This document shows, piece after piece, positions 55,745 to 64,000 of a DNA stretch of 64,000 nucleotides. Under the pieces are notes generated by a model. It had not been told where the DNA came from. It saw nothing but the letters and a program-made list of their open reading frames with translations, and searched no databases. Within the stretch, counting starts at the first letter, position 1. Every line of letters starts with the position of its first letter. The position numbers were made by a program, and so were the translations under genes. The stretch is from assembly GCA_942159475.1 (NCBI GenBank), contig OW804097.1, positions 58,300,986-58,364,985 on the forward strand. Reading direction: 5' to 3'. This DNA is from Sthenelais limicola. Its lineage: Eukaryota; Annelida; Polychaeta; Phyllodocida; Sigalionidae.

Positions 55745-56010
55745 TTAAGACGTTATGCTCATAGCAGGCGCCTGCCAAACCCGAAGGTTCTCTGACATTA
55801 TTACAATAACTCCATACACACTTGCCATGTATATCGGGAAAAGTATAATAAACACAAAATTACCCTAGGGCAATCTCCAAGTGCTATATTACACTTAGGC
55901 TATGTGATGTTGTTCATTCACTATGCTCACTTACTTTAATCGCTATCCTGCTTATAACATTGCACATCGGAATCACTGTCAGGCAATTTTGTCTATTATA
56001 TCACATTGGG
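55745..56010 (+). repeat. dispersed repeat G, copy 2
   Basis: ATATCGGGAAAAGTATAATA, GGGCAATCTCCAAGTGCTAT, ATTACACTTAGGCTATGTGA, CACTATGCTCACTTACTTTA and GCACATCGGAATC match 25010-25285 in order. About 265 bp, no coding potential. Confidence 0.5.
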
Positions 56011-56019
56011 TGGTTGTAC

Positions 56020-57200
56020 ACAACAATGTTGAGTGAAATTCCTATGTGTTACACTATGCCTAGCCAATAGAAGTATGGCTTAATTCTTGCTATGGCAAGA
56101 ACCAAAGAGAAACAAAGTCTGACCTGTCCGTGGCATAAGGTAAATAAACAGATAGTTTGGGATATTTACTACAAAATATAACATCCTGATATAAAAATAG
56201 AATATAACTCATATTTGATCTTGGGATATGTATATCATAGTCACTTTTTTTTACTGAGTTGAGGATCCAGTCGGAATGAGATCAAATGCTCCTTACATTC
56301 TGTCTTAACACAGTTCCTGACCCACCTCCACTTTACCCCCTCCCATGTGCAGTGATACACTATCCAGGTCTTTGGATACCCATTCTTCACCCGGACTTAT
56401 TGAATATTGATTATATTCAATGCAAGGGACATGGAGCTGTTCCACAGAGATGCATAAACTTGTCAGGAGCTATATTTATGTCTCACCCTGACCCACAAAC
56501 CAATAAGCAGCTATTGACGAATGCGCCACCTATAGACGACCTTCACCCCAACAGGAACCCATGATTGGATGTATTATAATGGACTGTTATTCCAGAATGC
56601 CACCAATGGGACGCTGTAGAGGTAGACGATTTTTAGAGAGGATTCGGAGGCTTTGGGTGTTACAAGAATTGGCTTTATTCCTGAATAATGTATGCAATAT
56701 GTTAAAGAACAAGTATCCAGTGACATTTATCAGTTACATCAATTGGGTTTACGGTCTCTTCTTCTATCTTCTTGACCGTTTCCCCAGAAAAACGTGGCAG
56801 GGGGCAATTAAAGTGAGGGTTAGCAACAGGCTAATCCTTCTCCCTGACCCTTAATCCATGCTTGTTGTTTTGAACATCATATATGATTTGCACACCACAC
56901 ACATAGCAATAAACCAATATTATATTCATTTAATTCAAAGCAACCACTTAAATATGAATGGAGACAAGATATCATTTTAACATAATGCCCTTGGTCTATA
57001 GAACAGCTTTTAACCTGTTCCAGAACCTTAGCACTTCCCTCAGGCATGATCATTATTTGATATTGCTAGATACCAAATATATTACAAATTCTAATTTCAT
57101 ATACCTTAATAAACTCACTAACGCTACATATATATTATATATGTATGTCATCAAATGTGAATCATACTGTATTGCTTCACCCACTGATACTGACACTATC
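56020..57200. other. no recognised family
   Basis: Two adjacent open frames of about 95 codons (56286-56564 and 56561-56854) show no domain, no splice logic and ordinary composition. They were not called as genes. Confidence 0.3.
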
Positions 57201-57295
57201 TCTTTCTTCTAACCCCAACCCCCGCCTCCTCCTCTCCCTCTGTTTCTCTGTCTCTTTCTTCTTCTCCCTTCCTTCTCCCCTCTCTAATGGTTTCA

Positions 57296-57424
57296 CTGGT
57301 TTTTATTTGAGTGATTTGACTTCAAATTATTCTATAAACATATAACAACAGCAGAATATTGATAGACCCAGTCCTATAAGTCATAATATAAGTGGAGAAA
57401 AGACGAGCTGGGAATGCAGCTTTC
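57296..57424 (+). mobile_element. family B MITE, right third
   Basis: GAGTGATTTGACTTCAAATT, ACAGCAGAATATTGATAGAC, CAGTCCTATAAGTCATAATA and GCTGGGAATGCAGCTTTCAG. A CT tract (57205-57285) precedes it, and an isolated opposite end (AACTGCATTCCCAGC) is at 57688. Confidence 0.6.
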
Positions 57425-57481
57425 AGACCTCTCAAGTGACAACCTCTCCCTCCTTCCCCGAAATTAATGATATCCTTCCTG

Positions 57482-57495
57482 GTTTCCTAGGCAAC
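57482..57495 (+). promoter_or_regulatory. RFX X-box-like site
   Basis: GTTTCCTAGGCAAC is a near-palindromic full X-box match, located just right of the family B fragment that ends at 57424. Confidence 0.3.
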
Positions 57496-58197
57496 AGGAA
57501 GGGGCACAGGAAGGAATAGCATTGATACTGGTAATCGATCCCCTGCTGGAGGAACCCTCTTGTATCTTTCCAAAATATTATATGGATCTATTCAGAACCT
57601 AAGAACACAAGGTTCTACACAGTGAAGCCTCAACAAGTACCGTACTTCCACGATCAGACGCCTGGGCTTGTATTTCAAGGATGTCAAAACTGCATTCCCA
57701 GCATAATTATATTGTATTTCATTCGACATTAGTTTAGGATGTTGTTAATACTAGTTGATTGCGGATGGATTTACAGCATAATATCTGAAAGGAAGACCAT
57801 TGCATGGACCCTCTGATCTACGGTGAAATTTCCCCCTACCTCTACCCACTCTACCTTCTATTCTAGGCTGGACTTCCATTTAACTAAAACTCCCATTACC
57901 TCTTGCTTCTATTCAGACCAAGCTTGTATTCAGACCCTCGGCTTCCAAACTCAGAATCTCGCTAATATGCATATCAACGTTACACCTACTTTTTAAAGTT
58001 CCATGATAAAATTTCTGTCAGACGGAAGACGCGCATTTATTTGACAAACGAGCCAATTTTGAAGGAGAAAGTTTGAGGTCCATTATAGATGGTCGTTAGT
58101 TCATTGCGTGCCTTATCGGTGAAGCTGGTGATTATCACTGGTGGAGATTTGGGGGAATAAGATCGAGGGCCTGTTCCATAACAATTCTTTCCTTACT

Positions 58198-58426
58198 GGG
58201 TCAGGCTTTCAGGAAATGTATAATTCGCCTTCACCAATTAACCCAATCTTATGTCGGAAATGAGGTTCATATAATACAGTTCAATACAATGGAACACATC
58301 TTTTGAATCATCATAATACAAAAACTACTCAGATATAACTAGTATTGATCATTTTTCAGCCTAGTTTAGCAGAATTTGCTAAATGTTTAGAGCTGCCGAT
58401 TTTACATTTTTCTGATATTGCGACCC
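58198..58426 (+). mobile_element. family A MITE, full length
   Basis: It opens GGGTCAGGCTTTCAGGAAAT and closes CCGATTTTACATTTTTCTGA then TATTGCGACCC. It has all internal landmarks and is a reference copy. Confidence 0.7.
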
Positions 58427-58566
58427 TATTATTTCACTTGCTGGTAATAAGTAATGAACGTTTAGAGCAACAATTTGCTTTAGACACAATTTTATTTCTT
58501 ATTTCTTCCGTAGGACTTTTCTACTTAAGCAAGGAAAAATACCCTAGCAAAGAATTTCTTAAGTTA

Positions 58567-58664
58567 AGGGCCTAGTCCGCTAAGCTGATTCTCATGAGAT
58601 TCTCACGAAAATTAGTCCAAAAGGGTCCTCTGTATATGAGAATCGGCGTAGTGGACAATGCCTT
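58567..58664. mobile_element. family E MITE, short copy
   Basis: AGGGCCTAGTCCGCTAAGCT at the left and GAATCGGCGTAGTGGACAAT then GCCTT at the right are inverted relative to each other. It is about 98 bp, a deletion derivative of the copy at 60106. TTA precedes the left end. Confidence 0.55.
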
Positions 58665-59029
58665 CAAGGATTTGTTATGAAACGTGCCTCTTGCAGAATA
58701 TGCAGCAGGGAGACGAAACATGTCTGAATCAAAGCGTTGTCAATTTGAAGGTAATCCAATTGCTAAAATGAACTATAGCAAAAAATTAATAATATATACA
58801 ATATCCCATCGACTCAATGCCATGGTGAGGAGACATTTAGACTCATATGCTGAACTGAGCGTGCAGTCATGTACTGCGGCAGTTGCTTTATATCAAGGAT
58901 TATGCGTGTATCTCAAACAATAAATCCATGTTATGATATAATGCCATTACCCTCGAGAGAAAGCGGATATAAGAGCTGGTTTTATATGGGAAGAGAGAGT
59001 GACACGGTTTCTTCCCTCCTAGCCTCCAA

Positions 59030-59182
59030 TTTCAATATAGCAGACATGACGTCCATACGTCATTACGCCACTCCACGCCCTGCGCAGCCAACGTCATGCA
59101 AGTTGGTAATTGTATGTTTTTAAGTTGCGCACGCATCTTAGTCAGACACGTGACAAATTTCCGGAGGAAGTCACGTAGAGTG
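59030..59182. promoter_or_regulatory. CpG-dense CRE/E-box/ETS cluster
   Basis: Eleven CpGs fall in about 150 bp. The patch has CRE-like words (TGACGTCC near 59047, ACGTCATT near 59057, ACGTCATG near 59091), a CACGTGAC E-box near 59147 and an ETS-like TTTCCGGAGGAAG near 59158. The surroundings are AT-rich and CpG-poor. A TATATATAG word lies about 200 bp to the right near 59374. It is a candidate promoter or cAMP-responsive enhancer; no associated exon was identified. Confidence 0.3.
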
Positions 59183-59825
59183 TCTATCAAGGAGGATAAG
59201 AGCTAGGAAAGGGTTTGGGGAATAAAATGTATCAAATGAAATGCTGCCTGTTTTGCTGTTAAGAAATAGCATGCCAAGCCTTGCAGCAGTGCCTTAGATA
59301 TCGCTTACCCGGAGAGGCCTCTTTTTAATCATGTGATGTATCAATTATGGTGGCTCTAAAGGCAGCCAGGCACTATATATAGTTCGGGGAGAGTTACCAC
59401 TAGATCTAAGGCCATGATAAGATTGTAAGGCTACTCCTCCACCGACACAATGCCTTTATTAACCATAAATACAGTACATCCACGATTAGGAGCTGGGCTT
59501 CTATTCCAAGTAGGTTAATCGCTTCTACACCTGGTTTCTATTCAAGCCAGCCTTGTATTCCACACCCACCAATGATGCTATGAATTAGGTTCATGGTGAA
59601 AATGTGTAACTTATTGGCTTCACACCAGAGCTTTTCTTTTTAAAACAAATGTATATTATTGAAAATGTAAGGATGTGGTTAAGATCAGTTGAATATATGC
59701 TCCATAACATTAGTAGGATATATAATTATTTTGTAAAATAAACCATGAGATTGCTTTACTAAGACTTTATAAGGTTACATGATCAAATGTTTAGTAACAA
59801 TTATTCACCACCCACATGGTATCAA

Positions 59826-59993
59826 TGTTGCACTCTCAGTTAACATCAGTCAAAACATAAAATGTTTTCTATTTTTTGTTTCGTTCTTTTCAAACTCATC
59901 CAAAAGTGATTTGAGCCTAACTTATTTCCTGCAGTGGCATCACCTATTGTAGCTCGCAGATCACCAACTCAATCCAACTTCGAATTCTTGTTT
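59826..59993 (+). mobile_element. family B MITE, left half of an interrupted copy
   Basis: TTGCACTCTCAGTTAACATC, TTTTTTGTTTCGTTCTTTTC and the middle block up to TTCGAATTCTTG. It resumes at 60404, so about 410 bp has been inserted. Confidence 0.6.
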
Positions 59994-59994
59994 G

Positions 59995-60103
59995 AGTTGA
60001 ATTGAATTAAATAGAAAAATATAGTTCTTTAGTTGCTAAGATGGTATACAAATGCGTTGCGAACATTTGAAATTGATTCAGGTCTTCCAATGCATGCCTG
60101 ACT
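59995..60103 (-). mobile_element. LINE-like 3' tail inserted in family B
   Basis: The minus strand shows TTGGAAGACCTGAATCAATT, CAACGCATTTGTATACCATC and ATTTAATTCAATTCAA, the same layout as the tails at 28797 and 45784. It sits between the two halves of a family B element. Confidence 0.4.
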
Positions 60104-60105
60104 TA

Positions 60106-60381
60106 AGGGCCTAGTCCACTAAGCTGATTATCATGCAATTCTCATAGAATGTAGTGTAAAAGAGTCCTCTGTGGCGCCTTATTACATACGTATGTGATTT
60201 CAGGGGTGCTATTCAGTGGTGCTATTTGATCTCAATGTCGGGTCAAATCACACTTCACCCCTTTGTCGTGCGTGTCTTGGGTGTCATGCAATTTGACCCA
60301 ACGTCTCGATCGATTACAAACTGAACAGAGTGCCATTAGGTATACAAATCGCATGAGAATCGGCTTAGTGGACTAGGTCCT
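60106..60381. mobile_element. family E MITE, complete
   Basis: The 20-bp ends AAGGGCCTAGTCCACTAAGC and GCTTAGTGGACTAGGTCCTT are inverted with one mismatch. TTA flanks both sides (60103-60105 and 60382-60384), a 3-bp target-site duplication as made by PIF/Harbinger transposases. About 276 bp, non-coding. Confidence 0.65.
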
Positions 60382-60403
60382 TTAGTGTTACTTTCTTAAA
60401 AGT

Positions 60404-60545
60404 AATAACAGCAGAACATCGATAAACTTAGTCCTATAAGTTATAATATGAGTAAATGTGCATGGTGAGATTGTTTTACGTAATAGCTGATAATGCTGCT
60501 TCAATAGCAGAGAATGCAGCTTTAATAGCTGAGACTGTAGCTTTA
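60404..60545 (+). mobile_element. family B MITE, right half of an interrupted copy
   Basis: AATAACAGCAGAACATCGAT, TTAGTCCTATAAGTTATAAT and GAGTAAATG, then three tandem versions of the terminal GAGAATGCAGCTTTAATAGC block. Confidence 0.6.
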
Positions 60546-60899
60546 ATACCGCCCTCCCCCTTCCCATTGCCCCTGCATGCGCCACCTCTCACACGACACA
60601 GACGCCCTTAAAATGTCTGAGGCCCTTTTAGCCGGTGGCAATTTGTGGCAGGAGACCTTACTGAACTTGGCAATTAAGGAAAGGTGGGTTTGGTGGCCCT
60701 GGGGAAATAGAGGAGATTGTTAGAGGAAGCGAGGGGGAGCGGGGAGCGGGCTGAGAGGCAGAAGGACTAGGAGCTGATGATTATCAACCAGGTCCTGTGA
60801 TAAGGGAGATGGGTGAGGGACAGATACATAACCATTAGAAAGGTAATGAGGTAGGAGGGGCAAAGGAGATGATGATATATTTGTTATCAAATTTATATT

Positions 60900-61065
60900 T
60901 GTGCTGTGTTACAGAAGAATATGTCGCAAAATATTTTTCAAAGTGTTTTATTCCCACGATTTCCTTGTAGGAATGTTTTCATTTTTGGAGTGTCATACGA
61001 ATAAATCTACCAAAGACAGTGTATCAAATATTTCCTATATATCAGTTATTATTAAAGTGACCTAT
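60900..61065 (+). mobile_element. possible family C fragment
   Basis: GTGTTACAGAAGAATATGTC, GCAAAATATTTTTCAAAGTG and TTTTATTCCCACGAT resemble the left end and the fragment at 49340. Confidence 0.3.
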
Positions 61066-61297
61066 TTTTGACATCTTCTGAGAACCTCTACAAAGAAATC
61101 AGTAACCCTGTGATGGAAGATTATGATATATGAAGAAACCTATCCACGCTGCCCTGCTTGTAATTGATCATGTTACTATGGTTCAATAAATGGATCACAT
61201 TTCAAGCTCCAAACATACAAGATGGGGCCCTTGAGCCTACCTATCACTCTCTCCATGGTGGCCCATTGGATGGGGAGGTTGGTGACAGTGCAACATT

Positions 61298-61420
61298 GGG
61301 TCAGGTCGGTCAAAAGATGACATTTTGTTTTGTCAAGCAATCAATTTTATCAATCACTTCTCTGAGAAAAATGAGGTTCAAAATACAGTTCAACATAACC
61401 AAACAGCTTTTATTCGTACT
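61298..61420 (+). mobile_element. family A MITE, left half
   Basis: GGGTCAGGTCGGTCAAAAGA, GAGAAAAATGAGGTTCAAAA and TACAGTTCAACATAACCAAA. The right half is missing; a right-half fragment is at 61987-62062. Confidence 0.55.
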
Positions 61421-61850
61421 GGGACTATCATGATTCTGAGTTGAGACACTAGGTCTGTACTAATAGTACTGTCAGAACACTTCTCTTTCAGTACGTTGTT
61501 TCTATTTTCTTGCTTCTTCCATCTTTTACTTAATAATGTTTTTTGCTGTTATTAGCTATTGTTTAAACTATATTGGATAACAACTGACCGAATACCTCAT
61601 TTTTTATTAGCGACTACCATATCTTATACCGTGATGCACAGCTATAACTAAGAACAGTGTATAATTATTATTACATAATGTTTGGCTGAAATAAAATATT
61701 TGAATACAATTCATCAGTACAATACCAAATAAACCCATATTTACCTTCTTTTTGTAATGACCTAGGAAAAAATAAGTGTTCAGTTCAGTCTTAGTCAGGT
61801 ATGACCGGTCCAATGGTGGCACAAGTGGGAGTGACGGGAAACACTCCTCA

Positions 61851-61863
61851 CCACCAGGTGGAG
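61851..61863 (+). promoter_or_regulatory. CTCF-like motif
   Basis: CCACCAGGTGGAG is one base off the CTCF core. Its CCACCAGGTGG part is also nearly palindromic and contains a CAGGTG E-box, so other readers are possible. Confidence 0.22.
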
Positions 61864-61986
61864 TGGGGGTGCTAGCCAGCGACCCCTGGCACTCACTTGA
61901 TATATCGATATATAAGCAGGAACATATATCACGCCATATAAGTAGTAGAGGGAAAGTAGTCATTTCTCAAGGCTCTATATTACTAT

Positions 61987-62145
61987 CATGTTTTCAATCT
62001 AATTCAGAATGAAATTAATGTGTAGAGATGCCAAATGTAGGCCTACATTTTCTAACACCCTAATCCGGATACACAATGTAGTTCAGCATTGGATGATCGC
62101 TCATCTCTATACCCGGCAACCAACGCTGCATAAATTTATCACTTT
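61987..62145 (+). repeat. local duplication, copy 1 (with family A right end)
   Basis: A family A-like right end (AATGTGTAGAGATGCCAAAT, TACATTTTCTAACACC) runs into CGGATACACAATGTAGTTCA, GCATTGGATGATCGCTCATC and TCTATACCCGGCAACCAACG. The second part recurs at 62395-62490. Confidence 0.55.
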
Positions 62146-62394
62146 CTACCCTAATTCAGCAGAATATATTTAATGTTATGTTAACATGTTAACCCCCATG
62201 TCTTAGCTAGGCAGCTGAGAACTATGTTAGTTATCACCTTAGTTCTCTATACTCTGCTTATTTTAGCTAGCCACTTAGCAGTGAGATGTTTCAGAAATAT
62301 CAGAAATGTACTATTATTTCTAGATTAACGATTTCTAAATCAGTTACAAAGAGATCTTTTGAATGAATCACTTTGAAATTATCAAATTTTGCGA

Positions 62395-62490
62395 ATGTAC
62401 ATTTTCTAAAACTTGGACCCGGATGCACAATGTAGTTCAGCATTGGTGATCCCTCATCTCTATACCCGGCAACCAGCGCTGTATAAAAAG
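62395..62490 (+). repeat. local duplication, copy 2
   Basis: TACATTTTCTAAAACTTGGA, CGGATGCACAATGTAGTTCA and TCTATACCCGGCAACCAGCG repeat 62050-62145 with a 350-bp offset. Confidence 0.6.
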
Positions 62491-62850
62491 CCCACTCACA
62501 GCGGGACCGGCAGAGTGGCAGTCTACTTTTTACTTTTATTACTCTCATAAATTTAGGCTTCTGCTTTTACCCAGCCTGCGCTTTTTGCGTCCCCGAGGAC
62601 CACCCTGACACCATTGCCTGTCACCGGAGAGCTTTATCGTGCCATCAAAAACTTAAATATTTTCATTTTGGATGGTTTTATTCATAATGTATGTCATACA
62701 TGAGCTGGTGCAATGGGAATTAGTAGGAAATACTCATGTAGCAATGAGATCTTATATTATGGATTAATGTGGGTCAAGGGTTACGTCATACGTCATCTAA
62801 ATCACATATGAGAGGGTGTCCATGCAATGACTATCTTTTATGGTTATATC

Positions 62851-62972
62851 GGTCAGAAAATGTACAATTCACCTTCACCAATCCTCTGAAATATTGAAAT
62901 ATGGTATGGTATGGCCTTCCCCAAACCTCTCAAATAACCCAAATTTAAGAGAAAAATGAGGTTCAAACACAC
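62851..62972 (+). mobile_element. family A MITE, left half with insertion
   Basis: ATCGGTCAGAAAATGTACAA, TCACCTTCACCAATCCTCTG, then about 30 bp (GAAATATGGTATGGTATGGC) before a second CCTCTCAAATAACCC and AAAAATGAGGTTCAAACAC. The short repeat of the CCTCT block suggests a local slip. Confidence 0.55.
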
Positions 62973-62974
62973 AG

Positions 62975-63400
62975 ATAATAGATCATAGGCTTTGTTACCC
63001 CCTGTTGATGTTATGAGCGCAATGCTATCGTGGAGTAATATACCTACCTACCTATCAAGTTGGACCATACACGTTTGAACTTGGTGGAAAGAAGTTTATA
63101 TGGAGCACCGTGACCTTGCAAATAGCTAACAATTCATTAACAGGCATTGCGCCAAATAGATTGAGGAACAACTTTGACATAGCGTCCGGTATGGATATGT
63201 TCATGTCTTCCCACGGACACAAATCAAACTAAATATCCCCTTGTACTGCCATTCCATAGAAAGGGATAAATGTTTATATATGACAAGGGAACTGGATTAG
63301 TATTGTATTTCATCCGCTTGAAGCATTTAGCAAAACATTCCCTTTACTTAAAATAGTCCATTTCTTGCGTCTAGCCTCAGGGCTCGATGGCCTCTCGCTT
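62975..63400. other. no recognised element
   Basis: Nothing matches the families seen elsewhere. Confidence 0.3.
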
Positions 63401-63402
63401 TT

Positions 63403-63490
63403 TAACCTACTTCCTCCCTCACTTCCTTCCGCCCTTCCCCTTTTTCCTCCTCCCCGTCCCTCCCTCTATCCCTCCCTACCCTCCCTGCCA
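63403..63490 (+). repeat. CT-rich tract
   Basis: CCTCCCTC-type pyrimidine run. Confidence 0.8.
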
Positions 63491-63834
63491 TTGCTGCCTC
63501 AAGAGCTACCTACAGGCGGCAACGTGCACTAGAGGAGAGCGTTGAGGCATCTGATTGGTCAATACTTCATTTTGCCACACTGAGGTGGCCCCCTGGGAGA
63601 TGGAAATCAAATTTGCAAGGGTTGCGGGACGAAATAAAAGCCTTCCAACCGGTCCTCCTACTATAGCTACAGCCTCCCATCCTCAAACCAGACCTGAAAT
63701 TTGTTTAAAAGTTGGATTTTATCAATTCCGATTTAGAAATTAAAAATGTCCTGTGGATTTAACTGTCTTATCAATCGAATAATTTTCAAAATGAAAATCA
63801 GGTCAGGTGCTTTAATGAATTAGGAATATGGATC

Positions 63835-64000
63835 AGGACTTCAGGATATGTCAAATGAGCAGCTCTAGACATTAAAATTTTAATAAAAAATAGCTACATA
63901 AAATTGATAAATACATGGTATACATATCTGAGTATACTTGGCCTTACATGTAATCAAAATCTCTCTTCTCTTATTTAGAACTATATTTTGTTCTTCGTTT
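63835..64000 (-). mobile_element. family A MITE, cut by window end
   Basis: GGATATGTCAAATGAGCAGC, CTAGACATTAAAATTTTAAT, TATCTGAGTATACTTGG and TAGAACTATATTTTGTTC. The far end lies outside the window. Confidence 0.55.

Noticed and set aside
56286..56854. Two adjacent open frames of about 95 codons
   Set aside because: They are in different frames with no recognisable motif and no convincing splice sites; lengths are within what AT-rich DNA gives by chance.
61607..61963. 118-codon minus-strand frame with a following GTAAAT
   Set aside because: Although partly protein-like in composition, it has no recognisable domain, the donor is weak and it has no acceptor partner.

Overview
The window reads as nuclear DNA from a metazoan, most likely a marine invertebrate. 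It is AT-rich, has no long open reading frame on either strand (the longest is about 140 codons and lies in repeat-derived sequence), and carries no bacterial-style gene order, operons or CRISPR array. It is packed with short, diverged, non-coding inverted-repeat elements of the MITE type, simple repeats, pyrimidine tracts and fold-back palindromes. I cannot name the species. Frequent TAGGCCTA-like words and the repeat style fit an echinoderm or another marine deuterostome or lophotrochozoan, but that is only an impression.

No complete protein gene can be supported. The best gene evidence is a weak but phase-consistent chain on the + strand. A CpG-dense patch with NRF1-, ETS-, CCAAT- and CRE-like sites lies at 10140-10310 and ends in a possible donor at 10308/10309. 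A small exon candidate at 21133-21187 has a strong acceptor and an ATG in good context (21178). A 39-nt exon candidate at 51357-51395 has good splice sites at both ends. Read together they give a short acidic N-terminus starting MESG, so the window may be the promoter and very long 5' introns of a gene whose body lies to the right. A separate 48-nt exon candidate at 38153-38200 does not fit this phase chain.

Layout: 1-5.6 kb has tandem and direct duplications, family B and D fragments and a perfect 41-bp hairpin. 5.9-8.3 kb is mostly featureless. 8.3-18 kb has family A-D elements, an RFX/E-box site pair, the CpG-dense patch and a CRE cluster. 18.2-19.9 kb has two copies of a fold-back element inside a duplicated unit. 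20.1-21.2 kb has a CT tract, a low-repeat island and the second exon candidate. 23-27 kb has two tandem arrays (units about 70 bp and 42-44 bp). 28.2-30.9 kb has a long hairpin, a complete-looking MITE, a LINE-like tail, GA repeats and a CTC minisatellite. 31-38.6 kb has more MITEs, a tRNA-like SINE and a TTCGCGC-rich element. 40-50 kb has sparse repeats and a low-repeat island. 51.3-53.5 kb has the 39-nt exon candidate, an ATTGG/CCAAT-rich palindrome and a 600-bp pyrimidine tract. 54-64 kb has MITEs, nested insertions, a CTCF-like site next to an RFX-like site, and a second CpG-dense patch at 59.03-59.18 kb.

Repeat families are labelled A-K for this window only; orientation within a family is arbitrary but consistent. 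Boundaries were read by eye and may be off by 5-20 bases. Everything regulatory is motif-level inference; no alignment, PWM scan or expression data were available.
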